A stretch of 33,800 nucleotides of DNA, from contig JAFIGS010000022.1 of NCBI GenBank assembly GCA_017849615.1, forward strand, positions 1 to 33,800, read 5' to 3'. The notes beneath the pieces are model-generated. The model had not been told where the DNA came from. It saw only the letters and a program-made list of their open reading frames with translations, and ran no database searches. This document shows positions 24,686 through 33,800 of the stretch, one piece after another. The position numbers were made by a program, and so were the translations under genes. How positions within the stretch are numbered: the first letter of the stretch is position 1; each line of letters opens with the position of its first letter. This DNA is from Pseudolabrys sp. (GTDB lineage: Bacteria > Pseudomonadota > Alphaproteobacteria > Rhizobiales > Xanthobacteraceae).

Positions 24686-25726
24686 ATGACTTCGGCCTTC
24701 GACGCCGCATCCGGCGATTTCGGAATGCCCCGCGCGCTGATCGACCCGTTTGCGCGCGCTATTACGTATCTGCGCGTTTCGGTGACCGATCGCTGCGATT
24801 TTCGCTGCGTCTATTGCATGTCGGAACACATGAGCTTTCTGCCGAAGGCGGACCTGCTCAGCCTCGAGGAACTCGATCGCCTGTGCAGCGCCTTTGTCGC
24901 GAAGGGCGTGAACAAGCTGCGACTCACGGGCGGCGAACCCCTCGTCCGCCGTGGCATCATGACTCTATTTGCCTCGCTGTCGCGCCACCTCGAGAGCGGT
25001 GCGTTGAAGGAACTGACGCTGACCACGAACGGCTCGCAGCTCGAGAAATACGCCGCCGAACTCAAGAGCCACGGCGTCGAACGGATCAACGTGTCGCTCG
25101 ACACGCTCGATGCCGACAAGTTCCGCGCGATCACGCGGTGGGGCGATCTCACCAAGGTGATGGCCGGGATCGACGCCGCGCAGGCGGCCGGACTCAAGGT
25201 CAAGATCAACGCGGTGGCGCTCAAAGGCGTCAACGAGGACGAGATCGGCGACATGATCGCCTGGGCGCATGGCCGCGACATGGACCTGACGGTCATCGAA
25301 GTCATGCCGCTCGGCGAGGTCGGCGAAGACCGCCTCGACCAGTATCTGCCGCTGTCGATGCTGCGTGCCCGGCTCGCCGAGCGCTTCACGCTTCACGACA
25401 TCGACTATCAGACCGGCGGCCCTGCCCGTTATGTCCGCGTCAAGGAAACCGGCGGCCGCCTCGGCTTCATCACGCCGCTGACCCACAATTTCTGCGAATC
25501 CTGCAATCGCGTGCGTATTACCTGCACCGGCACCTTGTTCATGTGCCTGGGCCAGGAGGACGCGGCCGATTTGCGCGCGCCGCTGCGCGCCTCGGAGAGC
25601 GACGAGCCGTTGCACCGCGCCATCGACGCCGCCATCCTGCGCAAGCCCAAGGGCCACGACTTCGTCATCGACCGGCGCCAGCACCGCCCGGCTCTGGCGC
25701 GTCATATGAGCGTGACCGGCGGCTGA
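24686..25726 (+). CDS. moaA: GTP 3',8-cyclase, molybdenum cofactor biosynthesis
   Basis: A 346-residue radical SAM enzyme that converts GTP to the cyclic intermediate from which MoaC makes cyclic pyranopterin, the first stage of molybdenum cofactor synthesis. The N-terminal iron-sulfur site is Cys37, Cys41 and Cys44 ([11 protein letters not shown]), followed by the [11 protein letters not shown] motif (78-88). The second cluster uses Cys270, Cys273 and Cys287 ([12 protein letters not shown] and MCLG). The C-terminus ends in Gly-Gly (345-346), which in MoaA reaches the active site. ATG 24686 has a GGTGGAA ribosome site upstream and gives the right length. No other moa genes are adjacent. Confidence 0.95.
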   Translation: MTSAFDAASGDFGMPRALIDPFARAITYLRVSVTDRCDFRCVYCMSEHMSFLPKADLLSLEELDRLCSAFVAKGVNKLRLTGGEPLVRRGIMTLFASLSRHLESGALKELTLTTNGSQLEKYAAELKSHGVERINVSLDTLDADKFRAITRWGDLTKVMAGIDAAQAAGLKVKINAVALKGVNEDEIGDMIAWAHGRDMDLTVIEVMPLGEVGEDRLDQYLPLSMLRARLAERFTLHDIDYQTGGPARYVRVKETGGRLGFITPLTHNFCESCNRVRITCTGTLFMCLGQEDAADLRAPLRASESDEPLHRAIDAAILRKPKGHDFVIDRRQHRPALARHMSVTGG

Positions 25727-25952
25727 GCCCTGTCCGGCCGAATCCGTGCGGTGCCGGGCAACCGCTCTCGCTCCTTAGCCAAAAGTCCCGTATGTCGGGC
25801 GGGTTGGCGTTATTTTCACCATTGACGACGGGCAATTCCATCGGCTTAACAGTTGCGTGGTCCAGCGACCGCATGCGTGTGGGGCGCATCAAGTCGAAGT
25901 AAAAACACTGTTACGAGGGTCGAAAACGGCCCGCCAGAGGGGGAATTCAAAC

Positions 25953-26555
25953 GTGAGCGCTCTCGACGCATGCCTTAAGGCGCTGCTGCCCGTCAGCCGC
26001 GCGGTCGATGCCTTTACGACCTGGATAGGCCGCAACCTTGCGTGGCTGATCCTCGCGGCGGTCCTGGTCTCGGCCATCAACGCCATCATCCGAAAGCTGT
26101 TCGACGTCTCTTCGAATTCCTGGCTCGAACTGCAATGGGTGCTGTTCGGCATCGTGTTCCTGCTCTGCTCGCCGTGGACGCTGCTCGCCAATGAGCACAT
26201 CCGCATCGACATCGTGAACGCGATGATGCCGAAGCGGGTGCGCAACTGGATTGACGTCGTCGGCCACGGTCTTTTCCTCGCGCCCTGGTGCATCATCATG
26301 ATCATCACCGGCGTCCCCTTCTTCTGGCGCTCGTTCATGATCAACGAGCAATCCGGCAATGCCGGCGGCCTGCCGCAATGGCCGTCGAAATCGCTGGTGC
26401 TGCTGGGCTTCACTCTGCTCCTCGTCCAAGGCCTTTCGGAATTGGTCAAACGTTTCGCCGTCATGCGCGGCTTCATTCCGGATCCGCACGAGAGTTCGGT
26501 CAGCGCCCTCGAAGCCGAGGTCGAACGAACTGTCGAAGCGATTGAACAGCGCTAA
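25953..26555 (+). CDS. TRAP transporter small permease subunit (DctQ/FcbT2-like)
   Basis: A 200-residue membrane protein with four predicted transmembrane segments at about 29-49, 61-79, 101-121 and 146-166. The EHIRIDI motif (81-87) and the SWLELQWVLFGIVFLL segment are typical of the small TRAP subunit. It pairs with the large subunit encoded 27 bases downstream to drive sodium-coupled uptake of a substrate delivered by a periplasmic binding protein. It resembles the FcbT2 / TakQ group, linked to 2-oxoacids or chloroaromatics. Start is GTG 25953, with AGAGGGGGA about 9 bases upstream. The 226 bases before it (25727-25952) must contain the promoter, but I cannot define its boxes. Confidence 0.9.
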   Translation: MSALDACLKALLPVSRAVDAFTTWIGRNLAWLILAAVLVSAINAIIRKLFDVSSNSWLELQWVLFGIVFLLCSPWTLLANEHIRIDIVNAMMPKRVRNWIDVVGHGLFLAPWCIIMIITGVPFFWRSFMINEQSGNAGGLPQWPSKSLVLLGFTLLLVQGLSELVKRFAVMRGFIPDPHESSVSALEAEVERTVEAIEQR

Positions 26556-26582
26556 GCGCTTGCGGGTCTGGGGAGCACCACA

Positions 26583-28403
26583 ATGATTGCCTTCATTATC
26601 GAGAACATGGCGCCGATCATGTTCGTGTCGCTGGTCGTGTTCTTGCTGCTGGGTTATCCGGCGGCATTCTCGCTGGCCGCCGTCGGCTTGCTGTACGCCT
26701 TGGTCGGTATCGAGCTCGGGCAGTTCCATCCCGACTTCCTGCAGGCCATGCCCGAGCGCGTCTACGGCGTGATGAACAACGACACGCTGCTCGCCATTCC
26801 ATTCTTCACCTTCATGGGCCTCATCCTCGAGAGGTCCGGCATGGCCGAGGACCTGCTCGACACGATCGGGCAATTATTCGGCACGGTGCGCGGCGGCCTT
26901 GCTTACGCGGTCATCTTCGTCGGCGCCCTGCTCGCCGCCACCACCGGCGTGGTCGCGGCTTCCGTGATCTCGATGGGCCTGATTTCGCTGCCGATCATGC
27001 TGCGCTACGGCTATGACCGCCGCGTCGCCTCCGGCGTCATCGCGGCCTCGGGCACGTTGGCGCAGATCATTCCACCGTCGCTGGTTCTGATCGTGATGGC
27101 CGACCAGCTCGGCCGGTCGGTCGGCGACATGTACGAAGGCGCCTTTATTCCCGGCCTGGTTCTGGCCGGCCTTTATGCGCTCTACATCTTCATCGTCACG
27201 CTGATTTCGCGGAATGCCGCGCCGGGTCTGCCGCAGGAAGTCATCGGCTATCGCGAGCCGAGCGGCGCCCGTGGCGTCTGGCAGCTCGGCGTACTGGTCG
27301 TGTTCTCGGGTCTCGTTGCCTACTTCCTGATGACCCAGACCAATGTGCGCGGCGGCGCCGATTTCGTCATTCTGACCATGTCGGTCGGCGTCATCGTGTC
27401 GTTCCTCTGCGCGGTGTTCAACCGCGTGTTCGGCACCCGCTACTTCTACGTCAGCTTCGTTCTCTTCGCGGCGCTCGCGGCGGCCTGGTACTACTTCAAC
27501 CACCACAACCACGAGAACTGGGCACTGCTGCTGGCGGCGCTGTCGGCCGGCGCCCTATATGCCGTCATCGCCGCCCTGATCGAGAAGGCGACCGGCTTCC
27601 GCCTCATGACCCTGATGGCAGAGCAGACCACCTTCGTCATGGTGCCGCCGCTGTTCCTGATCTTCCTCGTGCTCGGCACCATCTTCATCGGCGTCGCGAC
27701 GCCGACCGAAGGCGGCGCCATGGGCGCGGTTGGCGCGCTCATCCTTGGCGCCATTAAACGCCGCCTCACCTTCGACCTGATCCGTCAGGCCGTCGAGTCG
27801 ACGGCCAAGCTGTCGGCTTTCGTGGTGTTCATCCTGCTCGGCGCCCGCGTGTGCTCGCTGACCTTCTCCGGCGTCAGCGGCCACATCTGGGTCGAACATC
27901 TCCTGACGTCGCTCCCGGGCGGCGCAACCGGCTTCCTGATCTTCGTCAACGCGCTGGTCTTCGTCCTCGCCTTCTTCCTCGACTTCTTCGAGCTGGCCTT
28001 CATCGTCATCCCGCTGCTCGGGCCGGCGGCCGACAAGCTGGGCATCGACCTGATCTGGTTCGGCGTCATCCTCGGCGTCAACATGCAGACCTCGTTCATG
28101 CATCCGCCCTTCGGCTTCGCCCTGTTCTATCTGAGATCGGTGGCGCCGAAGATCGCCTATACGGACCGGGTGACGCAGCAGCGCATGGAGCCGGTGACCA
28201 CGGGCCAGATCTACTGGGGCGCGGTGCCGTTCGTCGTGATCCAGTGCATCATGGTGGCGCTGGTGATCATCTTCCCGCAGATGGTCATGCACTACAAAAA
28301 AGGCATGTCCACCGTCGATCCGAACAGCGTGAAGATCGAGGTGCCGGCCTTCGACAACCTGCCGCCGCTCGACTTCAACGCGGCGCCGCCGACGTTCAAG
28401 TAG
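26583..28403 (+). CDS. TRAP transporter large permease subunit (DctM/FcbT3-like, extended)
   Basis: A 606-residue inner-membrane transporter subunit. Hallmarks include NNDTLLAIPFFTFMGLILERSGMAEDLLD (65-93), the TTGVVAASVISMGLISLPIMLRYGYD block (120-145), SGTLAQIIPPSLVLIV (156-171), ATPTEGGAMGAVGAL (372-386), and the late HPPFGFALFYLRSV segment (507-520). Common DctM proteins are about 430 residues; here some 130 extra residues (about 225-355) add hydrophobic segments between the two halves, as in the mannitol/chloroaromatic (FcbT3) group. ATG 26583 is preceded by GGGGAG. A bidirectional terminator follows the stop. The binding proteins are encoded convergently beyond it. Confidence 0.93.
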   Translation: MIAFIIENMAPIMFVSLVVFLLLGYPAAFSLAAVGLLYALVGIELGQFHPDFLQAMPERVYGVMNNDTLLAIPFFTFMGLILERSGMAEDLLDTIGQLFGTVRGGLAYAVIFVGALLAATTGVVAASVISMGLISLPIMLRYGYDRRVASGVIAASGTLAQIIPPSLVLIVMADQLGRSVGDMYEGAFIPGLVLAGLYALYIFIVTLISRNAAPGLPQEVIGYREPSGARGVWQLGVLVVFSGLVAYFLMTQTNVRGGADFVILTMSVGVIVSFLCAVFNRVFGTRYFYVSFVLFAALAAAWYYFNHHNHENWALLLAALSAGALYAVIAALIEKATGFRLMTLMAEQTTFVMVPPLFLIFLVLGTIFIGVATPTEGGAMGAVGALILGAIKRRLTFDLIRQAVESTAKLSAFVVFILLGARVCSLTFSGVSGHIWVEHLLTSLPGGATGFLIFVNALVFVLAFFLDFFELAFIVIPLLGPAADKLGIDLIWFGVILGVNMQTSFMHPPFGFALFYLRSVAPKIAYTDRVTQQRMEPVTTGQIYWGAVPFVVIQCIMVALVIIFPQMVMHYKKGMSTVDPNSVKIEVPAFDNLPPLDFNAAPPTFK

Positions 28404-28425
28404 CGGCGTCGACAGAGGCGGATGT

Positions 28426-28465
28426 AATAAAAAACCCCGGAGCGTCGCTCCGGGGTTTCTCTTTT
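28426..28465. terminator. bidirectional intrinsic terminator between dctM and first dctP
   Basis: A perfect 12-base stem, aaaccccggagc (28432-28443) with gctccggggttt (28447-28458), closes a 3-base loop. On the plus strand ctctttt follows; on the minus strand the flanking a-run (28429-28434) reads as a T-run. It sits between convergent stops and should end transcription from both sides. Confidence 0.92.
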
Positions 28466-28482
28466 CGTGACGGCGCGGCCGA

Positions 28483-29571
<1,089 letters not shown>

Positions 29572-29748
29572 TACTGGTATCCTCCCAATGTCGCTTGATT
29601 GCGGGAGCCCCCGGACTACCCGCAAATGCACCCACTTAACCGGGGGCTTATGACGACCATGGCGCGGACCGTGTTCTAAATCCAGTACAGAATTTGTAAT
29701 TCAGGCCGCCTTTGGTCTTGCCCGATCAGCGACGACGGAGGAATCCTC

Positions 29749-29786
29749 AAAAAACAGGCCGCCGCCGGACGATCCGGCGGCGGCCT
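29749..29786 (-). terminator. intrinsic terminator after the second dctP gene
   Basis: A perfect 14-base stem, aggccgccgccgga (29756-29769) with tccggcggcggcct (29773-29786), has a 3-base loop and is followed on the minus strand by gttttttg. It lies 24 bases past the paralogue-2 stop, so the two binding-protein genes are probably transcribed separately. Confidence 0.92.
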
Positions 29787-29810
29787 TAATCGAAAGGCTA
29801 ATAAACGGCC

Positions 29811-30899
29811 TTAGCCGCGCTGGCGGGCGCGAACCATGAAGGCATCGAAGCCGAGCTCGGCCACCTGCCACCACTGATAGGCATCGCCGCGGTAGGCGAT
29901 GACGGCGTCGACAACCTTCTTGAACTCGGGGTTCTTGCCCGAGGTCTCGGCGTACATGTCCATCGTCGCCTTGTAGCTGGCTTCCATCACCGGCTGCGGG
30001 AACGGACGGAGTTGCGCGCCGCTGGCGGCCAGACGCTTGATCGCCTGCGGGTTGGCGTTGTCGTACTTGGCGATCATCCAGTCATTCGCCTGCGCCGAGG
30101 CGGCGCGCACGATGGCCTGATAGTTCTTCGGCAGCGCGTTGAACTTCTCGATGTTGATGAAGTTGTGCAGCATCGCGCCGCCTTCCCACCAACCCGGATA
30201 GTAGTAGAACGGCGCAACCTTGACGAAGCCGAGCTTCTCGTCGTCGTAGGGACCGACCCACTCGGCCGCGTCGATGGTGCCCTTCTCCAGCGCCGGATAG
30301 ATGTCGCCGCCGGCGAGTTGCTGCGGCACCGCGCCCATCTTGGCGAAGATGTTGCCGGCGTAACCGGCGATGCGGAATTTCAAGCCGTTGAGATCTTCAA
30401 CCGCCTTGATCTCCTTGCGGAACCAGCCGCCCATCTGACAGGTGGTGTTGCCGCACGGAATGGCGAGGATGTTGTACTTCTTCATGAAGTCGTCGACGAG
30501 CTGCTGGCCGCCGCCGAAGGCCATCCACGCCGCCTGCATGCGGGTGTTCAGGCCGAAAGGCTGCGCGGTGAACAGCGAGAAGGTCGGGTCCTTGCCGACG
30601 TAGTAGTAGGACGCGGTGTGCGCCATTTCGACGGTGCCGTTCTGCACGGCATCCGCGGCCTGCAGGCCGGGCACGATTTCGCCGGCGGCGAAAGGCTGAA
30701 CCTGGAACTTGTTGTCGGTCGCTTCGGCCACGGCCTTGGCGAACACTTCGGCAGCGCCGTAGAGCGTGTCGAGCGACTTGGGGAAGCTCGAGGTCAAGCG
30801 CCACTTCACTTCAGGGCTCGACTGGGCGATGGCCGGCGCGGCAACCGCGCTCGCGGCAAGGCCCACGCCCGCCGCCCCCAGGAATTGTCGGCGTTTCAT
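29811..30899 (-). CDS. TRAP substrate-binding protein, TakP-like (paralogue 2)
   Basis: A 362-residue protein of the same length and plan as paralogue 1: Tat-type start KRRQFLGAAG, AIAQSSPEVKWR, GNTTCQMGGWFRKEI (151-165), KFRIAG with Arg177, the DIYPALEKGTIDAAEW block, and GPYDDEKLGF. Differences fall partly near the likely pocket: Thr154 replaces Gly, Cys150 replaces Ala, and the FRIAGYAGNIF stretch replaces MRIGGWAGKIM. This suggests a related but different ligand. ATG 30899 is preceded by GGAG about 9 bases away. A long leader (30900-31156) and its own terminator indicate independent expression from the first paralogue. Confidence 0.93.
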   Translation of the reverse strand: MKRRQFLGAAGVGLAASAVAAPAIAQSSPEVKWRLTSSFPKSLDTLYGAAEVFAKAVAEATDNKFQVQPFAAGEIVPGLQAADAVQNGTVEMAHTASYYYVGKDPTFSLFTAQPFGLNTRMQAAWMAFGGGQQLVDDFMKKYNILAIPCGNTTCQMGGWFRKEIKAVEDLNGLKFRIAGYAGNIFAKMGAVPQQLAGGDIYPALEKGTIDAAEWVGPYDDEKLGFVKVAPFYYYPGWWEGGAMLHNFINIEKFNALPKNYQAIVRAASAQANDWMIAKYDNANPQAIKRLAASGAQLRPFPQPVMEASYKATMDMYAETSGKNPEFKKVVDAVIAYRGDAYQWWQVAELGFDAFMVRARQRG

Positions 30900-31129
30900 T
30901 CCATATTCTCCATTATTTATGTGCATTTTTTGGAAGCTTTCACCGGCCGGAATGGCGGTTACTTGCGCGCTTGCTAGCCGGTCTCTTTCGCGGTGGAAAG
31001 CGGCATGGCTGCATCGCAAGCATGCTACAGGGTCGCAGTTGCAATGTCAGCGTCTTACGCGCGCCCGTGTTTAACGGCGCCGCTTTAACAAACTGCGCCA
31101 TGCCGACAAATATTGCACTGCGGCATAAA

Positions 31130-31143
31130 TAGACCTTGGTCTA
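31130..31143. promoter_or_regulatory. candidate palindromic operator
   Basis: The sequence tagacc-tt-ggtcta is a perfect inverted repeat (6-base arms, 2-base centre), 13 bases past the mrp stop and about 230 bases upstream of the second binding-protein gene. It could be an operator or a weak hairpin after mrp. The rest of 30900-31156 shows no other clear signal. Confidence 0.25.
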
Positions 31144-31156
31144 CCGCGCTTTGCGC

Positions 31157-32293
31157 TCAGGCCTCGATGACGATCTTCGGCGCGCTGCGCGACGGCCCGC
31201 CCTTGATCTGATCCAGAACGCGAGCGGCGATCTCGCGATAGATTTTGGCGTGAACGCCGTCCGGTTCAGTGGCCACCACGGGGAGGCCCGCGTCCGACTT
31301 CTCGCGGATGGTCATGTGCAGCGGCACCTCGCCGAGGAACGGCACGCCCTGCCGCTCCGCCTCGTGGCGGGCGCCGCCATGGCCGAATACATCGGAGCGC
31401 GTGCCGCACTCAGGGCACAGGAAATAGCTCATGTTCTCGACGACGCCGAGCACCGGCACGTTGACGCGCTTGAACATGGCGACGCCGCGCCGCGCATCGA
31501 TCAGCGCCAGATCCTGCGGCGTGGAGACGATGACCGCGCCCTTGAGCGGCACCTGCTGCGCCATGGTGAGCTGGGCGTCGCCGGTGCCGGGGGGCATGTC
31601 CACCACCATGACGTCGAGCCGGCCCCACTCCACCTCGCGCAACATCTGCGTGATCGCAGACATCACCATCGGCCCGCGCCAGATCATCGGCGTCTCTTCG
31701 TCGATCAGGAAACCGATCGACATAACCTTGAGGCCGTATTTCTCGATCGGCTTGAGCCGGGTGCCGCCAAGGGTCTCCGGCTTCTGCTTGATATCGAGCA
31801 GCTTCGGAATCGACGGCCCGTAGATATCGGCGTCGAGCAGGCCGACCTTGAGACCCAGGGCGGCCAGGCCAAGCGCGATATTGACGGAGGTGGTGGACTT
31901 GCCGACGCCGCCTTTGCCGGAGGCGACGGCAATGACGGCATCGACGCCGGGAATGCCGGTCGCCGCGCCGGAGGCCGCCTTGGCGGGACCGTGCGAATGG
32001 CCGTGGCTATGACCTTGCGCCTGATGCGCCGGCGCCGGGCCCTTCCCGGCCTTCTCGGCGGTGAGCGCGACCAGCGCCGAGGTCACCCCCGGCAGCGCCC
32101 GCACCGCGGCTTCCGCCTGCGCCCTCACCGGCTCCCAGGCCTTCACGGCCGCGGCGTCTACCGTGATCGAGAAGAACACCTTGCCGTCGCCGGCGACAAT
32201 GTCGGACAGGACCTTCTCGCCGGTGAGCGGCGCGCCGTTGGGCGAACGGACCTTCGCCAGCGCGCCCAGCACGTCGTCCTTGCTCACCGCCAT
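31157..32293 (-). CDS. apbC: Mrp/ApbC (NBP35-type) iron-sulfur carrier ATPase
   Basis: A 378-residue P-loop ATPase that binds and hands over iron-sulfur clusters. An N-terminal DUF59/MIP18-like domain (about 1-80) precedes a linker with the His-rich stretch HSHGHSH (95-101). The ATPase domain (from about 117) has the deviant Walker A GKGGVGKST (126-134), DADIYGPSIP (154-163), the VDMPPGTGD motif (231-239), and the cluster-binding CPEC motif (293-296). The unusual His run may bind a metal. ATG 32293 begins MAVSKDDVLGAL, as expected. It is divergent from the dehydrogenase gene by 227 bases. Confidence 0.94.
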   Translation of the reverse strand: MAVSKDDVLGALAKVRSPNGAPLTGEKVLSDIVAGDGKVFFSITVDAAAVKAWEPVRAQAEAAVRALPGVTSALVALTAEKAGKGPAPAHQAQGHSHGHSHGPAKAASGAATGIPGVDAVIAVASGKGGVGKSTTSVNIALGLAALGLKVGLLDADIYGPSIPKLLDIKQKPETLGGTRLKPIEKYGLKVMSIGFLIDEETPMIWRGPMVMSAITQMLREVEWGRLDVMVVDMPPGTGDAQLTMAQQVPLKGAVIVSTPQDLALIDARRGVAMFKRVNVPVLGVVENMSYFLCPECGTRSDVFGHGGARHEAERQGVPFLGEVPLHMTIREKSDAGLPVVATEPDGVHAKIYREIAARVLDQIKGGPSRSAPKIVIEA

Positions 32294-32520
32294 GATCGTT
32301 CCCTTTTCGCCGGCCGGACCTTTTCCAAGGTCCTTTCTGCCTGCCATTTGGCCGTTTGCCGCGGCCGATGCAAGAGACCCCGCCGCCGCATGGCCGGCGA
32401 ACCTGGACGGTTGACGGGCCCGCTCCGACAATGACCTATGGGGCCTCGCAGGCGGCGCCGCCGGTCGGGCCGCGGGCTTTGTCGATCCGGATGACCGGAC
32501 TTTACGTGGAGGATTTCTCG

Positions 32521-33393
32521 ATGGCGAAGGTTGCGTTTCTGGGCCTCGGAGTCATGGGCTACCCGATGGCGGGACACCTCAAGAACAAGGGCGGCCATGA
32601 CGTCACCGTCTATAACCGCACCACCGCCAAGGCTGAGAAATGGGCCGCCCAGTTCGGCGGCAAGGTCGGCAAGACCCCGGCCGAGGCCGCCAAGGGCCAG
32701 GACTTCGTCATGTGCTGCGTCGGCAATGACAACGACCTGCACGAAGTGACGCTCGGCAAGGAGGGCGCCTTTGCGGCCATGGGCAAAGGCACGATCTTCG
32801 TCGATCACACCACCGCCTCCGCCGATATCGCGCGCGAGCTTTACGCCGCGGCCAGGAAGACCGGCTTCGACTTCATCGACGCGCCGGTGTCGGGCGGCCA
32901 GGCCGGCGCCGAGAACGGCGTGCTCACCGTGATGTGCGGCGGCGACGAAGCCATCTTCAACAAGGCCAAGCCGGTGATCGACGCCTATGCGCGCGCCTGC
33001 AACCTGATGGGCGAACCGGGCGCAGGCCAGCTTGCCAAGATGTGCAACCAGATCTGCATCGCCGGCATCGTGCAGGGCCTCGCCGAAGCGGTGCACTTCG
33101 CCAAGAAATCCAACCTCGACATCGAGAAGCTGATCGCCACCATTTCCAAGGGCGCGGCGCAGTCCTGGCAGATGGAGAACCGCTACAAGACCATGAACGA
33201 AGGCAAGTTCGACTTCGGCTTCGCGGTGGACTGGATGCGCAAGGACCTGAGCAACTGTCTGGCCGAAGCGCGCAAGAACGGCGCCACCCTGCCCGTCACC
33301 GCGCTGGTCGATCAGTTCTATGCCGACGTGCAGAAGATGGGCGGCAGCCGCTGGGATACGTCGAGCCTGCTGGCGCGGCTGGAGAAGAAGTAA
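32521..33393 (+). CDS. NAD(P)-dependent beta-hydroxyacid dehydrogenase family protein
   Basis: A 290-residue member of the 3-hydroxyisobutyrate / tartronate semialdehyde / glyoxylate-succinate semialdehyde reductase family. Visible are the cofactor motif GLGVMGYPMA (8-17), the substrate-binding DAPVSGGQAGAENG (120-133), catalytic Lys173 in GQLAKMCNQI, and Asn176. The residue after strand 2, in YNRTTAKAEKW, includes Arg33 and suggests NADP(H) preference, but this is inference. The true substrate cannot be fixed. ATG 32521 has a strong GGAGGA 7 bases upstream. A gtcattccgg-type repeat follows the stop by 6 bases. Confidence 0.9.
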   Translation: MAKVAFLGLGVMGYPMAGHLKNKGGHDVTVYNRTTAKAEKWAAQFGGKVGKTPAEAAKGQDFVMCCVGNDNDLHEVTLGKEGAFAAMGKGTIFVDHTTASADIARELYAAARKTGFDFIDAPVSGGQAGAENGVLTVMCGGDEAIFNKAKPVIDAYARACNLMGEPGAGQLAKMCNQICIAGIVQGLAEAVHFAKKSNLDIEKLIATISKGAAQSWQMENRYKTMNEGKFDFGFAVDWMRKDLSNCLAEARKNGATLPVTALVDQFYADVQKMGGSRWDTSSLLARLEKK

Positions 33394-33399
33394 GCGCTC

Positions 33400-33497
33400 G
33401 TCATTCCGGGACGCGCGCAGCGCGGACCCGGAATGCAAATACACCCTCATATACCGCTGGATTCCGGGTTCGCGCTTTCAGCGCGCCCCGGAATGAC
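33400..33497. repeat. dispersed palindromic repeat, gtcattccgg family, copy 2
   Basis: The outer arms gtcattccggg (33400-33410) and cccggaatgac (33487-33497) are perfect complements. An inner pair, acccggaatgc and tggattccgggt, repeats the plan of copy 1 at 43-141. It begins 6 bases after the dehydrogenase stop. Confidence 0.8.
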
Positions 33498-33800
33498 GGG
33501 TGAGATTCAATTGTCAAACAGCCAGTCTTAGCCAACGTTCAACCGCCCCTCGCTTCGTCATCCTCCGCGAAGGCGGACGACGACGTAGGGTCGTGATTGA
33601 TCGCCCCTGTTCTCGAAGGCCCGGGGCGGCCTGCCTTCCATTCCTTGCCCCGGCAAAACGCCGAGGGAATGGAGCGCCGCGAGGCGCCCAACAGATGCAC
33701 CTTGCGGTGCCGGCCCCTCCTTGCGATCGGAGAAAGGCCTGCGCCCCGCGGCGCTCCATGGTGGCGATTTCTGTCCGCGGGGCCGTAACTTCCGGCGGCC
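33498..33800. repeat. gene-free right end with long inverted repeat
   Basis: Bases 33669-33687 and 33741-33759 are 19-base inverted arms (atggagcgccgcgaggcgc and its complement) with a single mismatch. Between them are a small hairpin (gcacc-ttgc-ggtgc, about 33698-33711) and tcggagaaaggcc. This looks like another dispersed intergenic repeat. The only reading frame here (33514-33759, minus) is Arg/Ala/Gly-rich and runs through the repeat, so I do not call it. I see no RNA gene or promoter. Confidence 0.55.

Noticed and set aside
29749-29786. Small RNA gene between the two binding-protein genes
   Set aside because: The only structured part is a single GC-rich hairpin with a T-run in the right place for an ordinary terminator.
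33514-33759. 81-codon minus-strand frame at the right end
   Set aside because: It runs through an inverted repeat and encodes an Arg/Ala/Gly-rich sequence with no signal, domain or ribosome site.

Overview
The window is GC-rich (roughly 60-65% where I counted) and densely packed with chromosomal housekeeping genes. The gene set points to an alphaproteobacterium of the Hyphomicrobiales, probably near the Bradyrhizobium / Xanthobacteraceae branch. The clues are a short-type Psd, an Atm1-type exporter, a class II DAHP synthase, a DUF2865 secreted protein, an rpiA-DUF2059-gor cluster, a TakP-like TRAP system and many palindromic intergenic repeats. This placement is inference from gene content; there is no rRNA or tRNA in the window to settle it.

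Layout. 1-311: palindromic repeats. 312-3492 (minus): psd, a small DUF559 nuclease-like gene boxed by inverted repeats, and an Atm1-type ABC exporter. 3612-4250 (plus): a LOG-family gene. 4253-4389: one large palindrome filling the gap between convergent genes. 4390-9919 (minus): VOC protein, SDR oxidoreductase, cimA, an unlisted-size 37-residue membrane protein, GNAT, GFA-family protein, a pair of repeats, cysS. 10269-16832 (mostly plus): a small Cys-rich secreted protein, a hybrid sensor kinase, doxX (minus), a MarR regulator with maiA, an EamA permease and a DUF2865 protein. 16913-22967 (minus): nadE, class II DAHP synthase, gor, DUF2059, rpiA. 23134-25726 (plus): gph, a PEGA lipoprotein, moaA. 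25953-30899: a TRAP transporter made of dctQ and dctM (plus) facing two tandem paralogous binding-protein genes (minus). 31157-32293 (minus): Mrp/ApbC ATPase. 32521-33393 (plus): a beta-hydroxyacid dehydrogenase. 33394-33800: repeats, no gene.

How genes work together. Translationally coupled runs are visible: GFA to GNAT (1-base overlap), GNAT to the 37-residue protein (4-base ATGA overlap), then cimA after 6 bases. rpiA, DUF2059 and gor form a close minus-strand series joining pentose-phosphate metabolism and glutathione reduction. The TRAP genes form one functional unit with a shared bidirectional terminator between dctM and the first binding-protein gene, and a separate strong terminator between the two binding-protein genes.

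I did not find a clear new defence, secretion or biosynthetic system. The signals most worth a second look are: the DUF559 gene enclosed by perfect 14-base inverted repeats made from a dispersed palindromic element; a sharply lower-GC 300-base block inside cysS; the two TakP-like binding proteins serving one large TRAP permease; and the coupled 37-residue membrane protein upstream of cimA.
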